DNA from: Chryseobacterium arachidis
GTDB taxonomy: Bacteria > Bacteroidota > Bacteroidia > Flavobacteriales > Weeksellaceae
NCBI RefSeq assembly: GCF_900129245.1
Contig: NZ_FQUT01000005.1
Span: 124,001 to 188,000, forward strand
DNA: 64,000 nucleotides
Reading direction: 5' to 3'
Made by a program: the position numbers and the translations under genes. This document shows positions 1-9,542 of the stretch, piece by piece. Each line of letters begins with the position of its first letter. Positions within the stretch are counted from its first letter, which is position 1. Below the pieces are notes generated by a model that worked only from the letters and a program-made list of their open reading frames with translations, had not been told where the DNA came from and searched no databases.

Positions 1-520
1 GAAAGCAACTTTCATATCGTCAGCAACCATTCTTACCACTAAAGGATATTCCTTATGCGTGTCGATTAAAACTCCGTTTTCATTAAAATTTCTTCGGGTA
101 ATGGACGTCATTAAAATAGGTATTGCGCCTTTTGCTCTGGTTTCATTCACATATCTTTCCAGATTGGCTCTGTATTGAGTGTAAGGATTGGTAAATTTTG
201 TAGAATCTTTGAATTTCTGATCGTTATGCCCGAATTGAATAATGACAAAATCACCTTTTTTCAATTGTTTTTCCACTTTATCCCATCTTCCTTCCGTTCT
301 GAAGCTTTTTGAACTTCTGCCGTTCATGGCATGATTTTGAATTTCAATTCCTGTGGTGAAAAACTGTGGTAAAACTTGTCCCCAACCGTGTTCTGGATTT
401 TTATCGGGATTTTCTTTGTTTGCCATTGTAGAGTCGCCGATGAGGAATAAGGTTGGTTTTTGCTGAGCAAGAATTAAAGTTGAAACTGCTATGCTAAATA
501 GTAAAAGTATTTTTTTCATT
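1..520 (-). CDS. Rhamnogalacturonan acetylesterase (SGNH/GDSL, CE12-like), 3' end cut by window
   Basis: I translated this from the start codon at 518-520 to the window edge, giving 173 residues with no stop. The protein starts with a signal peptide (MKKILLLFSIAVSTLILAQ). Block I of the SGNH hydrolases is seen as FLIGDSTMA with the nucleophile Ser, block II as HAMNGRSSKSF and block III as IQFGHNDQK; the DxxH block lies beyond the edge. Enzymes of this family remove acetyl groups from rhamnogalacturonan I. Its place at the end of a pectin locus, downstream of a pectin methylesterase, fits. The gap to the upstream gene carries a palindromic repeat. Family call is confident; the exact substrate is inferred from context. 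Confidence 0.88.
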
Positions 521-540
521 TTAAATAAATTTTTATTAAT

Positions 541-566
541 GTTCTTTTGTCTTAAAACAAAAGAAC
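541..566. repeat. Perfect 10-bp inverted repeat (GTTCTTTTGT), start of a leader-type repeat
   Basis: The arms are GTTCTTTTGT and ACAAAAGAAC with a 6-nt loop, about 20 bp upstream of the acetylesterase start on the minus strand. The sequence after it, up to about 690, is not coding on either strand as far as I can tell. The rest of the 521-809 gap shows no gene. The arrangement looks like a dispersed flavobacterial intergenic repeat, which is an impression and not a search result. Confidence 0.6.
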
Positions 567-809
567 CAAAAGTTCAAGACTTGGAAACTTCCGCTAAGAA
601 TAAATTCTGTTCTCTAAAAATTCTAAAATTGACTCTCTTCGTTCGCCGAACCACTTTGTTAGGTTTCGCGCGAATTTTATATTAGTTTTTCGTCTCAATA
701 TTTGTGTCGCGCTCAGACAGTAGAATTTTTTTAACGTTCACAGAATTAATTTTCTTAACGCTCCATTTTCCTAGGTCGATTTATTGAGGTTATCATTACT
801 CATTACCGA

Positions 810-1787
810 TTATTTATTACTCATGTTCGGGTCCCAATCATTAAAAATCTTTTCTAAAGTATAATTTTTTAAATCTTTTTTCGTCAATTGATGCGACCAG
901 CTCACACGTTTTGAAATGTTTCCGCCTTCTCCTTTACTTCCGAATTCTCCGTAATAAGCCGTTTTTTCTTTATCCGGGAACATTTTATCGCCTTTCCACG
1001 GATTCCAGCCTTCGGGAACAATGTGTTTTCCCATTTCTGTGTTGATGAAAACTGTTTTTGCATAAGATCGCCATGGTCTTCCTAAATATACTTTTGTGAT
1101 GCCTTCTTTTGCAATTAATTTACAATCAAAAAATACAAAACCATATTGTCTGTCGGCTTCTGTTGCCGCTGCGGTGATATAAGAATCGGCTAAGCTTTTA
1201 ATAATACAATTTTTAAAAACAACCGTTGCCTGTCCGAAAATAAAATCGGTTGTTCCTTCGATATAGCAGTTTTCAAAATATTGTCTGCTGTGATTGGTTG
1301 CCGAATAAATTGTATCCTGACAACCTAATATATTTGAATTTTTAATCACAAAACGGTCACCTTCTACATGGAGAGAAACCGCCTGCCCTTCGTTGCAGGA
1401 AGAGTTTTGAATCGTTAGATTACTAACTTTAATATCGTCACCCATCACCAAGAAAGTGTAAGAATTGAACGTTGTCATTTTTTCATTAAATGAATCCAAT
1501 TTCCCTGAAAAATCATTGTTGGTAATGATCGTGTTGTCTTTATTTTCACCTTCTAATGTGATTTTATGTTTTGAAGAAGGAATTACCACTTTTTCATTAT
1601 AGATTCCTGATTTAATAAAAACCAAAGCTTCCGCAGGACCCAAATCTCTGATTGAATTAATCGCCTTCTGAATTGATGTAAAATCTCCGCTACCATCTTT
1701 GGCAACGGTAATTTTAATATACGGATCATTTCCTGCAAAGAGAAAATTAGCCATTGAAATGAGAACAATTAAAAATAATTTTTTCAT
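810..1787 (-). CDS. Pectin methylesterase (CE8)
   Basis: A 325-residue secreted pectinesterase that removes methyl esters from homogalacturonan, making it accessible to lyases and polygalacturonases. A signal peptide covers about residues 1-18. CE8 hallmarks are all present: the N-terminal AKDGSGDFTSIQ at about 29-40, GCQDTIY with Gln157 and Asp158, GTTDFIFG with Asp181 as nucleophile, and LGRPW with Arg237 and Trp239. It is the second CE8 gene of the locus; the two share the C-terminal NISKRVSWSHQLTK block, so they look like diverged paralogues. A start codon at 1785-1787 places the signal peptide correctly. Confidence 0.93.
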   Translation of the reverse strand: MKKLFLIVLISMANFLFAGNDPYIKITVAKDGSGDFTSIQKAINSIRDLGPAEALVFIKSGIYNEKVVIPSSKHKITLEGENKDNTIITNNDFSGKLDSFNEKMTTFNSYTFLVMGDDIKVSNLTIQNSSCNEGQAVSLHVEGDRFVIKNSNILGCQDTIYSATNHSRQYFENCYIEGTTDFIFGQATVVFKNCIIKSLADSYITAAATEADRQYGFVFFDCKLIAKEGITKVYLGRPWRSYAKTVFINTEMGKHIVPEGWNPWKGDKMFPDKEKTAYYGEFGSKGEGGNISKRVSWSHQLTKKDLKNYTLEKIFNDWDPNMSNK

Positions 1788-1831
1788 AAAACTTTTTTTA
1801 AATTAGCCTTAACCTTAATCTCAACCTAAAT

Positions 1832-2740
1832 TTATTTTAAAACTTTATCTAAAAAATCAACAGTCAAATTTAAAGTTTCTGTAAACCAAGGTTCTGCTGA
1901 CCAGAATGAATGCGGCGTATCTTTGATTTCATGAAACTCTGTTTGAATATTATAACCCTTCAATTTTTTCATCATATCATCTCGACCTGCGTGAAAACGG
2001 GGTTGTGAGCTGTTGATGAAAAGGGTAGGAGGGGTATTTTTATCCACATATTCCAAAGGTGAAGCCTTGGTCCAGTTTTTTAAATTACCCTCTTTGTCGC
2101 CGTCAAGCCAATACGCAGCGTAGGTACTTTCCTCGGCTTCAGGATGAATAAATGAAACGATTCCGTCTACATTGACGATAGCCTGAATTTTATTCTTTTT
2201 CTTCACACCAACCAAAGTCGCAATTTGTGCTCCTGCAGATTCACCCAAAACGACCATTTTCTTTTTGTTTAAAGAATACTTTTTATGGTTTTTCTTCAGC
2301 CATTGAATGCCGGTTTCAATATCTTCAACTCCGGCAGGATATTTTGCGACATCGGCTAATCGATAACCGATTGCGATCACCACGTACCCTTTTGAAGCCA
2401 GTTCCATTGCCATGAATTTTTCATTTTCCTTGCTTCCTGAAATCCAACCACCACCGTGAACCATTGCAATTCCCGGATATTTTTTCGATTGATCAGACGG
2501 ATAAAAAACATCTGCTTTTAAAGAAAGTCCGTTGATATTTGCATATTCCACATCTTTATCAACTTTGATGTTTTGCGGAACTGATCGGTCAATTGGGGTA
2601 ATAAAAGGATACTTTTTCTTGAATTTTTCGAACGTACCTTCGTTCGTGTAAGGAGTGGCATTCGGTCTTTTTATCTGCCCGAATGCCATTGTCCCCACAA
2701 AAAAAATAGAAATATAAGTATGTTTTCTGTTAAAAATCAT
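1832..2740 (-). CDS. Secreted alpha/beta hydrolase (esterase, BD-FAE/lipase-like)
   Basis: The open frame extends back to 2803, but I place the start at 2740: this gives a clean signal peptide (MIFNRKHTYISIFFVGTMAFGQ), while the extra 21 residues are translated from a dispersed repeat. The 302-residue protein has the oxyanion motif MVHGGGW, the nucleophile elbow GESAG, an Asp in the region NTPPTLFINSS and the catalytic His in DTPHSFW. This is the fold of feruloyl and acetyl esterases found in polysaccharide loci. Beside pectinesterases and an acetylesterase it probably deacylates pectin or side chains; the true ester is unknown. Between this gene and the GH28 gene lies a 200-bp gap holding a leader-type repeat. 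Confidence 0.85.
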   Translation of the reverse strand: MIFNRKHTYISIFFVGTMAFGQIKRPNATPYTNEGTFEKFKKKYPFITPIDRSVPQNIKVDKDVEYANINGLSLKADVFYPSDQSKKYPGIAMVHGGGWISGSKENEKFMAMELASKGYVVIAIGYRLADVAKYPAGVEDIETGIQWLKKNHKKYSLNKKKMVVLGESAGAQIATLVGVKKKNKIQAIVNVDGIVSFIHPEAEESTYAAYWLDGDKEGNLKNWTKASPLEYVDKNTPPTLFINSSQPRFHAGRDDMMKKLKGYNIQTEFHEIKDTPHSFWSAEPWFTETLNLTVDFLDKVLK

Positions 2741-2784
2741 TCGCTTATGGAATTTTTTTAATACTGCTTTATTTTTTGTTGTTG

Positions 2785-2945
2785 GTTTTTCGCAAAGACG
2801 CAAAGCAATTTACTGTCTTTATGTTTTAAGGCGCAAGGACTTTATCTTTGATAAAATTTAATACTCAATACTTTGCTGAAAATCTTTGATTTTCTTATGT
2901 CTTAAAACAGTGTTTAAATCAAAAAAACTTTGTGTCTTTGCGATT
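2785..2945 (-). repeat. Leader-type repeat A, divergent copy 1
   Basis: Read on the minus strand, this ends in GCTTTGCGTCTTTGCG about 40 nt before the hydrolase start at 2740, the same layout as the other A copies (6452-6568, 19655-19773, 20885-20971, 21750-21851, 23571-23685, 42098-42180, 63881-63970). It is less similar internally and contains two CTTTGCG-type blocks and a long AT-rich middle. Confidence 0.55.
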
Positions 2946-2951
2946 AACCAA

Positions 2952-4619
2952 CTATTTAACTGCATTTTTCGCTACATCCGTTCCGATAGAAAGTGAATTT
3001 TTATCAGATGTTACTTCTTTCGGCAACAATATTGCTCCCGTTTTATTTCCTAATATTTTTACTATAGGTTTACCTGCTGATTCAAACTTTACTGTTGAAA
3101 GGTTGATATTTTTGCTGTTGTAAACGGTTGCTCCCGTTCCTTCAGCATATTTCAATTTTACGTTTTTCAATTGAATTCCGTCTGCATCTACGATGGTTAA
3201 GGCTTTTCTTGTATCAAACTGAGAATCTTCGATTATAATATTTTTTAGGTTCATTTCAGCTAAACCGAACAATGTAATCGCTTCATCAGAATTTACTGCA
3301 TTGATATTTTTAAAGAAAATATTTCTGAAAATCGGAGTTTCTTCTGTAACCGGATAAATCTTTTCAGGTGTTTTATTGCCTTCCTGTTTCTGTCCGTCTT
3401 CCAAAACAGGAGATGCACCTTCATAGAACATATTGAAGCCGATAACCTGAGTCGGAATATTAATCATATCAATATTTTTGATGTAAATATTTTCAACAAT
3501 TCCACCTCTTCCGCGAGTTGTTTTGAAACGAAGACCGATATCCGTCCCGATAAAAGTACAGTCGGAAACATGGATATTTCTCGCTCCACCAGACATTTCA
3601 CTTCCGATGACAAAACCTCCGTGACCGTGGTAAACCACGTTATTTTTAATAATGACATTCTCAGTCGGCATTCCTCTTTTTCTTCCATCCTGATCTTTTC
3701 CGGATTTAATACAAATCGCATCGTCACCAACGTCGAAAGTATTATCGTAAATCAAAACATTTTTACTGGATTCCAAATCTACACCGTCGCCGTTTTGAGA
3801 AAACCACGGATTTCTAACCGTAAGATTTCTTAAAATCACGTTGGAACACATCAAAGGATGAAGATTCCAAGCCGGAGAATTCTGGAAAGTCGGACCGTCT
3901 AACAATACTTTGTCACAACCCACCAAACTTACCATTACCGGACGAAGGAAATCCTTAACCGTAGTTAATTCATCCTTAGAAATTTTATCAGGAACATTAA
4001 AGCTTGAGCTGCTTTCAAATCCTTTTTTATAGCTTTCCGATGGGAACCATGTTTTACCGTCTGCAGATAATAATCCGCCGGATTTTACGATGTTTTTCCA
4101 TTCAGATTCTGAAACTTTGCTTTTTTTGATGGCTCTCCAAGCATCACCGCTTCCATCGACTACACCTTTTCCTGTGATGGCAATATTTGTTGCATTTTTT
4201 GCTGAAATAGGAGATTGGCAACGGATTGTATTTAATCCTTCAAAACTTACATCCACCAAAGGATAATCATTTTTATCTTTACTGAAGATAATCATGGCGC
4301 CTTCTTCTATGTGAAGATTAATGTTGCTTTTTAACTCAATAGGACCTGTTAACCACATTCCACGAGGAACAACCAGTTTACCGCCACCTTTTTTACTTAA
4401 ATCTTCAATAGCTTTTTTGAAAGCTTCTGTATTTTTTACATTTCCGCCCGCAACACCGCCGTATTGTGTGATGGAAACGATATTGGCTGCAAATGAAGTT
4501 TCTGCAACCTGAGGCATTTTAAACTCAATGTTTTTATAAATATCAAGGTTCTGAGCATAGATTTGCCCTGAAAACATCATTGCTGCTACTAAACCGATTA
4601 CTTTAAGAGACTTCTTCAT
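2952..4619 (-). CDS. Polygalacturonase-like glycoside hydrolase (GH28)
   Basis: A 555-residue secreted GH28 enzyme that hydrolyses galacturonic acid linkages in homogalacturonan or, as an exo-enzyme, releases galacturonate. Signal peptide about 1-22. The right-handed beta-helix core shows the family's catalytic set: QNGDGVDLESS with Asp278 (NGD in place of the usual NTD), VGDDAICIKSG with Asp299 and Asp300, HGHGGFVIGSE with His333, and RFKTTRGRGG from Arg364. The length and an insert around residues 165-225 are typical of larger bacterial exo-acting members. Upstream is a palindromic repeat and then the GH43 gene, so the two may share a transcript. Confidence 0.93.
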   Translation of the reverse strand: MKKSLKVIGLVAAMMFSGQIYAQNLDIYKNIEFKMPQVAETSFAANIVSITQYGGVAGGNVKNTEAFKKAIEDLSKKGGGKLVVPRGMWLTGPIELKSNINLHIEEGAMIIFSKDKNDYPLVDVSFEGLNTIRCQSPISAKNATNIAITGKGVVDGSGDAWRAIKKSKVSESEWKNIVKSGGLLSADGKTWFPSESYKKGFESSSSFNVPDKISKDELTTVKDFLRPVMVSLVGCDKVLLDGPTFQNSPAWNLHPLMCSNVILRNLTVRNPWFSQNGDGVDLESSKNVLIYDNTFDVGDDAICIKSGKDQDGRKRGMPTENVIIKNNVVYHGHGGFVIGSEMSGGARNIHVSDCTFIGTDIGLRFKTTRGRGGIVENIYIKNIDMINIPTQVIGFNMFYEGASPVLEDGQKQEGNKTPEKIYPVTEETPIFRNIFFKNINAVNSDEAITLFGLAEMNLKNIIIEDSQFDTRKALTIVDADGIQLKNVKLKYAEGTGATVYNSKNINLSTVKFESAGKPIVKILGNKTGAILLPKEVTSDKNSLSIGTDVAKNAVK

Positions 4620-4676
4620 TTTATTTTTTGAGTTTTAATTATTCTTAATTTTATTCGAAATCGAATGCTTATTTTT

Positions 4677-4769
4677 TCTCTTGCAGATTGAGCAGGTAAC
4701 GCAGATGATTATAGATAACTTTTTTCATCTAAATTAAAAATCTGCGTTATCTGCCCAATCTGAGAGAGC
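4677..4769. repeat. Palindromic repeat C, copy 1 (GCAGATT/AATCTGC long hairpin)
   Basis: Two imperfect 30-bp arms, starting TCTCTTGCAGATTGAGCAGG on the left and ending in CCAATCTGAGAGAGC on the right, enclose about 30 bp. It sits immediately after the GH43 stop on the minus strand. Copies occur at 19420-19487 (after uxaC) and, as half an element, at 49184-49213 (after the tRNA-like array). The position after stop codons suggests a transcript-end hairpin, but there is no clear T-run. Confidence 0.7.
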
Positions 4770-4777
4770 TTTAAATC

Positions 4778-6421
4778 TTAATTTTTAGTAATTCTAAACC
4801 AATCAAAATCGACATATCCGCCGCGAGGTGCTTTTTCTGTGCTTACACTGTATAAACCGACTTTAGCGCCGATCCATTTTCCTGGTTTTGCCTGAAAAAC
4901 ATCGCCTACTTTTGTGAAACTTTTTCCGTTTTCGCTGTAGCTGAACTGGCATAAACCGTTTGGTTCGTTTACATTCACTTTTAAATAAGCTTCGTTTCCT
5001 TTTAATTTAGTTTCAAATAAAACCTTTTCTTCGCCGCCTTTATCTGCTTTTTCGGCTCTTCTTAATTGAAGATAAAAGCCGTCGGGTTTATTGGTGATCA
5101 CGATTGATTCATGATCTAATCCCATCACCAAAAGTCCTGCGATCTTTCCTTCTTTAGCGTCTTCGGGTGTTAATTTAACTTTTGTTGAAGCTGCAAAATT
5201 CGGAGCCGGGAATTTTTGAGTTAATAAATTAGGAACGTTCCACAGATTTTTTTCACCTTCTGGAACTTTTATCGAAAATAATCTTAAAAATTTCTGTCCA
5301 GGAAGTTTAGATGACCAAACGATATTTTCGTTAGCGCTCCATTGCCATTGTAACCCTAATTTTTCACCATCGAATTCATCTGTTTCAGGAGGAGTGACGA
5401 TAGAATAAGCTTTTCCTACATTTGGTTTTTTGTATGTTAAAACCGGTTCGCCGATTCCGTTTTTATTATTGTCAATGCCGATAACAGGCCAGTCATTTTC
5501 CCATTTCATTGGCTGTAAATGAACAATTCTTCCACCCGCATCTACGTCCTGAAAATGATAGAACCAATCTTCTCCGGAAGGCGTATCTACCCAAGCTCCC
5601 TGATGAGGTCCGTTGATTTTTGTTGAGCCTTGTTCTAACACAACTTTCTCTTCGTAAGGACCGTAAATATTTTTTGATCTTAATACCAATTGCCAGCCTG
5701 TTGCTACACCTCCTGCCGGAGCAAAAATGTAGTAATAGCCATTTCTTTTATACATTTTCGGACCTTCAACTGTTGGATGGGATTCGTGACCGTCGAAAAC
5801 ATGAACACCTTTATCGAGAACTTTTGTTCCTTCAGGATTCATTTTATTAAGAGATAAAATACTTTTTACTCCGGCGCGGCTTCCTGCCCATCCATGAACT
5901 AAATAAGCATTCCCATCCTCATCCCAAAACGGACAGGAATCGATCAAGCCTTTTCCTTCCATCACCAAAATCGGTTCTTCCCATTTTCCGAGCGGATCTT
6001 TGGTTTTAACCATATAAATTCCATAATCGGGATCTCCCCAATAAATGTAAAATTCTCCTTTATGAAACCGGATGGAAGGTGCCCAAACCGCATCTCCTCT
6101 TCTTGGAACTGAAAAATGTTCTTTAGGTAAAATATCCTGAATCGCATAATTCACCAATTTCCAGTTCACCATATCTTTTGAGTGAAGAATGGGTAATCCC
6201 GGAGCTTCATTGAAACTTGAAGCGGTCATATAATAATCTTCACCCACACGAATCGCATCCGGATCAGAATAATCTGCGTAAAGGATCGGGTTTTTGTAAG
6301 TCTTTCCCTGATCGGCAGTCCAAACTTCGGAAACGTAGTTTTTTTCCTGAGCATTTAAATAATTTGATGCAATTGAAAAAACTGTGATCGAGAGTATATT
6401 TAAAATGTTTTTCGTCTTCAT
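4778..6421 (-). CDS. Glycoside hydrolase family 43 with C-terminal beta-sandwich (xylosidase/arabinofuranosidase type)
   Basis: A 547-residue secreted protein. After a signal peptide (about 1-24), the five-bladed propeller of GH43 begins; YSDPDAIRV carries the general-base Asp53, GLIDSCPFW the pKa-setting Asp161 and HPTVEGPKMY the acid Glu219. Residues from about 340 form a concanavalin-like beta-sandwich (PETDEFDGEKLGLQWQW onward) of the kind that follows GH43 beta-xylosidases. In a pectin locus it may remove arabinose or xylose from rhamnogalacturonan side chains or xylogalacturonan. I cannot choose between these from sequence. Its promoter region carries a composite B-A repeat. Confidence 0.9.
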   Translation of the reverse strand: MKTKNILNILSITVFSIASNYLNAQEKNYVSEVWTADQGKTYKNPILYADYSDPDAIRVGEDYYMTASSFNEAPGLPILHSKDMVNWKLVNYAIQDILPKEHFSVPRRGDAVWAPSIRFHKGEFYIYWGDPDYGIYMVKTKDPLGKWEEPILVMEGKGLIDSCPFWDEDGNAYLVHGWAGSRAGVKSILSLNKMNPEGTKVLDKGVHVFDGHESHPTVEGPKMYKRNGYYYIFAPAGGVATGWQLVLRSKNIYGPYEEKVVLEQGSTKINGPHQGAWVDTPSGEDWFYHFQDVDAGGRIVHLQPMKWENDWPVIGIDNNKNGIGEPVLTYKKPNVGKAYSIVTPPETDEFDGEKLGLQWQWSANENIVWSSKLPGQKFLRLFSIKVPEGEKNLWNVPNLLTQKFPAPNFAASTKVKLTPEDAKEGKIAGLLVMGLDHESIVITNKPDGFYLQLRRAEKADKGGEEKVLFETKLKGNEAYLKVNVNEPNGLCQFSYSENGKSFTKVGDVFQAKPGKWIGAKVGLYSVSTEKAPRGGYVDFDWFRITKN

Positions 6422-6451
6422 AAATCAGATTTTTGGTCTGGCTTGTATTGA

Positions 6452-6568
6452 TTTTTAACGTAAAGGGCGCAAAGGTTTCTTTTTCAAAACGTGATATATA
6501 TTTTAAGTTTGCAAAGGCGTTTGACTTCGTCGAATCTTTGATTTCACTTAAATAAGATCTCAAAGTTT
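6452..6568 (-). repeat. Leader-type repeat A, copy 2
   Basis: On the minus strand it runs from the GAGATCTTATTTAAGTGAAA region through GACGAAGTCAAACGCCTTTG to CCTTTGCGCCCTTTACGTTA, ending about 30 nt before the GH43 start. Adjacent repeat B (6591-6720) lies on its far side. Together they fill nearly all of the 305-bp gap between the GH105 and GH43 genes, in which I see no gene. Confidence 0.75.
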
Positions 6569-6590
6569 CTTTATTACAGATATTTATTTT

Positions 6591-6720
6591 TTAACCATTA
6601 AGATTTGATTTAAGGAGTTTAGAAAAATTAAGGTGAGCTTCGCTTTAAGTAATTAACTTAATAAAATCATAAATTTTAAACTAAATGAATCTTAACTTCT
6701 TAATTCTTCTTAATGGTTTT
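6591..6720 (-). repeat. MITE-like repeat B, copy 1 (AACCATTAAGA termini)
   Basis: About 130 bp bounded by TTAACCATTAAGA and its complement TTCTTAATGGTT, with an AT-rich interior that includes GAGCTTCGCTTTAAG. Copies at 19501-19630 and 23421-23544 have the same ends. In all three cases it lies directly upstream of a repeat A copy and in the same orientation relative to the downstream gene. Confidence 0.7.
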
Positions 6721-6726
6721 AAAGTA

Positions 6727-7986
6727 TTATTTTTCAAATTCCAAACTTGCCAAAATGAATGGTCCTGTTCCTTTTCCGTCGTTGGAACGGATTTCTTCGT
6801 TTACATAATATTCATATGAACCGTCTCTGTAAGGTTTTCCTCCTAATCCGGCAACGGCGCAGCATTTATTTAAGTTTACCACTCCGTTTTCATCTACTGT
6901 AATTAAATTTTTGATAATTCCGTCATACCCTTTTTTAGCAGCAGCTTTGTACGATTTTGGAAGGTAACCTTCGTTAACAGACTTAATGATGGTATAAACA
7001 AACATTGCGGATGCTGTTGCTTCTTCATAGTTTCCTTTTTCCAAAGGCTTGTCCAGAATCTGATACCAAAGCCCTGATTTTTTATCCTGAACTTTAATTA
7101 CTGCATCGGCGTAAGATTTTATATAAGAAATTAATTTTGCTCTTCCCGGATGGTCTTTTGGTAAATAATCCAGAACGTCTACCATTGCCATTCCGTACCA
7201 GCCCATTGCTCTTCCCCAGAAATTAGGTGAAAGCCCGGTCTCCTTATCTGCCCAAGCCTGCTCTTTACTTTCGTCCCAGCCATGATAAAGAAGTCCGGTT
7301 TTTTTATCTAACATATTTTTCTGAACAGACTCAAACTGGAAAACAATATCATCATACGCTTTCTGAGCATCTGCACCCTTTACGAAATCTTTTGTATAAT
7401 GCGTGTAGAAAGGCATTCCCATGTACAAGCCGTCCAGCCAAACCTGATACGGATAGATTTTTTTATGCCAGAAAGATCCTTCTTTGGTTCTTGGTTGTCC
7501 GTCGATTTGTAAACGTAACGTTTGAAGTGCTTTTAAATATTTATCTTTTTTCTCTTTTTCATATAAATAAAGAAGAACGTTTCCGCTGTTCAGCATATCG
7601 ATGTTGTACTTATCAAGGTCGTAGGTAAGAATTGTTCCGTCTTCTTTAATCAAATCTTTACCAAAATCGCTGATATAGTTGTAATATTCTTTTTTGCCCG
7701 TTTTGGCATATAATTTTTCTGCGCCATCCAAAACAATTGCGGATGGATAGGTCCATTTTGGACTTTTACTGAAATCCAGCATCCAGGCTTGCGGAAAACG
7801 GTGCATTTCAGAAAGCATCATTCTTTCAGACCATTTTAAGTTGGTTGGAACTACTTTTCCTGACTTGGAAGTTTCTGTCGCCGGTTTTGAAAAGGCTGCT
7901 GTTTTTGTCTGGGCACAAGCCAAGAACATTCCTGAACCTAAGATTGCAACAGCGTATGCTTTTATTTTATGATTAATGAAATTCAT
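6727..7986 (-). CDS. Unsaturated rhamnogalacturonyl hydrolase (GH105), lipoprotein
   Basis: A 419-residue GH105 enzyme that removes the 4,5-unsaturated uronic acid from the non-reducing end of lyase products, giving 5-dehydro-4-deoxy-glucuronate for KduI. The N-terminus carries a lipobox (GSGMFLAC, Cys24), so it is probably anchored in a membrane. Family features are the (alpha/alpha)6 barrel, HRFPQAWMLDFS near 62-73, QVWLDGLYMGMPF with the catalytic Asp185, and GRAMGWYGMAMVDVL. This enzyme links the PL1 lyase to the kduI-kduD genes on the other strand. Confidence in the family is high. Confidence 0.92.
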   Translation of the reverse strand: MNFINHKIKAYAVAILGSGMFLACAQTKTAAFSKPATETSKSGKVVPTNLKWSERMMLSEMHRFPQAWMLDFSKSPKWTYPSAIVLDGAEKLYAKTGKKEYYNYISDFGKDLIKEDGTILTYDLDKYNIDMLNSGNVLLYLYEKEKKDKYLKALQTLRLQIDGQPRTKEGSFWHKKIYPYQVWLDGLYMGMPFYTHYTKDFVKGADAQKAYDDIVFQFESVQKNMLDKKTGLLYHGWDESKEQAWADKETGLSPNFWGRAMGWYGMAMVDVLDYLPKDHPGRAKLISYIKSYADAVIKVQDKKSGLWYQILDKPLEKGNYEEATASAMFVYTIIKSVNEGYLPKSYKAAAKKGYDGIIKNLITVDENGVVNLNKCCAVAGLGGKPYRDGSYEYYVNEEIRSNDGKGTGPFILASLEFEK

Positions 7987-8089
7987 TTGTTTTAATTTTA
8001 AAGTTGATTGTTTTATCTAAAATTGTTCAAGTTTCATATTATTTATCTAATATAACTGATGTTTACAAATAAGTTTTCATGGTTATTAT

Positions 8090-9502
8090 TTATTGTTTTT
8101 CAGTTATATTGTTAACAATATCGTTAAAATATACTTCAATATTATCGTAATTTTTATCTAAATCTCGCCCGTTAGCATTAGCTACTTTTGGATTTAATTG
8201 ATGTTTAATTTCCCATTCATCAGGCATTCCGTCGTTGTCAGAGTCGGGTAGAGGTATTCCTTGTTTTAAGGTGGGAAAACCGCCGACATCATTTTGAGAA
8301 TCGATGATTCCATTGGTACTTCCTTTCGAACCTTTGTATGTAAAACCTCCGTTTTTTACATCTTTTAAAATATTGTAATCGATTGCATCTCTTATAAAAC
8401 TTGCTCCTCCGATCTGCAAAATCTTATCATAAGCTTCTTTGGGAGAATCTGTTTTTACATTATTCTGAATATCGTGAGGCTGATTTATTTTTATTGAATT
8501 TTTGTCTTTTTCCGTTACATTATAGGAAGTTTTCATTTGTGCAAAAACTCCCTGCGTCCAGTTGTCTTTTGATATTTCAGGATTTCCTTCGATTACATTT
8601 CCACTGATGTAATATTTTCCCCATATATTATAAACTTCTGTGTCAGGCTTTTGATTTTTATCAATAGCTGCAATTCTTTTTTTATTTAAACTTGCCGGTC
8701 CCGGTTTATAATAATTATTGATAATATTTACATTCATCCCTTCGCCGCCATAAATATTGTTGTGTCCCCAATTGTAAATGACATTATTTCTAAAATCCGT
8801 TAAATCAGTCAACGCAAATTTACTTCCTGCATACTCTCCCAATCGTGGATTTCTACTGTCATGGTTTGCATAAAGGTTGTGGTGGAATGATGCAAATTTT
8901 CCACCTGCGATTCCGCCATATCCATGAGCGCCTTTCTGATGAACTGAATTTCGAAGACTTTCTGCAATCACACACCATTGAAGCGTCGTATTTTCGTTGG
9001 CATAAATGGAAACAGTTTCGTCTGTTGACCAGCTCATCGAACAATGATCGACCATCAAATTCTTAATGAATCTTGCGCCTAATGCATCTCCTTCGAAATT
9101 CTTCTGATCACCCATTCTGAAACGCATATAACGTATGATCACATTGTCTGCGCCTACAAAAGTTTCGTAATTGGCAACGGTAATTCCGTCTCCGGGAGCG
9201 GTTTGTCCGGCAATGGTAACATTGCCTTCTTTTATTTTTAAAGGAGATTCTAAATAAATAGTTCCTCCTGTTTTAAACACAACGTATCTCGCTCCTTTTT
9301 GTTCTAAAGCATACCTCAAAGTTCCTTCCGAACTATCATCTGTCAATTTAGTTACAAAATAAACCTTTCCGCCACGACCACCTGTCGTATATCTTCCGAA
9401 ACCTTCTGCACCAGGAAAACTTAACACATTTTGAGCGTTAATAATTGTGTAAATACCACATAAAATTCCTATCGTGAAGAGCTTTGTGAAGTGTTTTTTC
9501 AT
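8090..9502 (-). CDS. Pectate lyase, polysaccharide lyase family 1
   Basis: A 470-residue secreted lyase that cleaves de-esterified homogalacturonan by beta-elimination, producing unsaturated oligogalacturonides. Signal peptide about 1-23. PL1 features: LSFPGAEGFGRYTTGG at the mature N-terminus, the GGTIYLESPL and TIAGQTAPGDGITV beta-helix strands, VDHCSMSWSTDE with the calcium-binding acids, and HHNLYANHDSRNPR with the catalytic Arg. A short DSDNDGMPDEWE motif near residue 430 resembles a calcium-binding thrombospondin type 3 repeat. No T9SS tail is visible. The two flanking CE8 enzymes supply the methyl-free substrate it needs. Confidence 0.93.
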   Translation of the reverse strand: MKKHFTKLFTIGILCGIYTIINAQNVLSFPGAEGFGRYTTGGRGGKVYFVTKLTDDSSEGTLRYALEQKGARYVVFKTGGTIYLESPLKIKEGNVTIAGQTAPGDGITVANYETFVGADNVIIRYMRFRMGDQKNFEGDALGARFIKNLMVDHCSMSWSTDETVSIYANENTTLQWCVIAESLRNSVHQKGAHGYGGIAGGKFASFHHNLYANHDSRNPRLGEYAGSKFALTDLTDFRNNVIYNWGHNNIYGGEGMNVNIINNYYKPGPASLNKKRIAAIDKNQKPDTEVYNIWGKYYISGNVIEGNPEISKDNWTQGVFAQMKTSYNVTEKDKNSIKINQPHDIQNNVKTDSPKEAYDKILQIGGASFIRDAIDYNILKDVKNGGFTYKGSKGSTNGIIDSQNDVGGFPTLKQGIPLPDSDNDGMPDEWEIKHQLNPKVANANGRDLDKNYDNIEVYFNDIVNNITEKQ

Positions 9503-9542
9503 GATTGAAAATTTTTTGGTGTTGTTGAGGTTTAGATTAAAT

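Noticed and set aside
7227..7628. 133-residue plus-strand ORF inside the GH105 gene
   Set aside because: Antisense shadow of a convincing enzyme gene.
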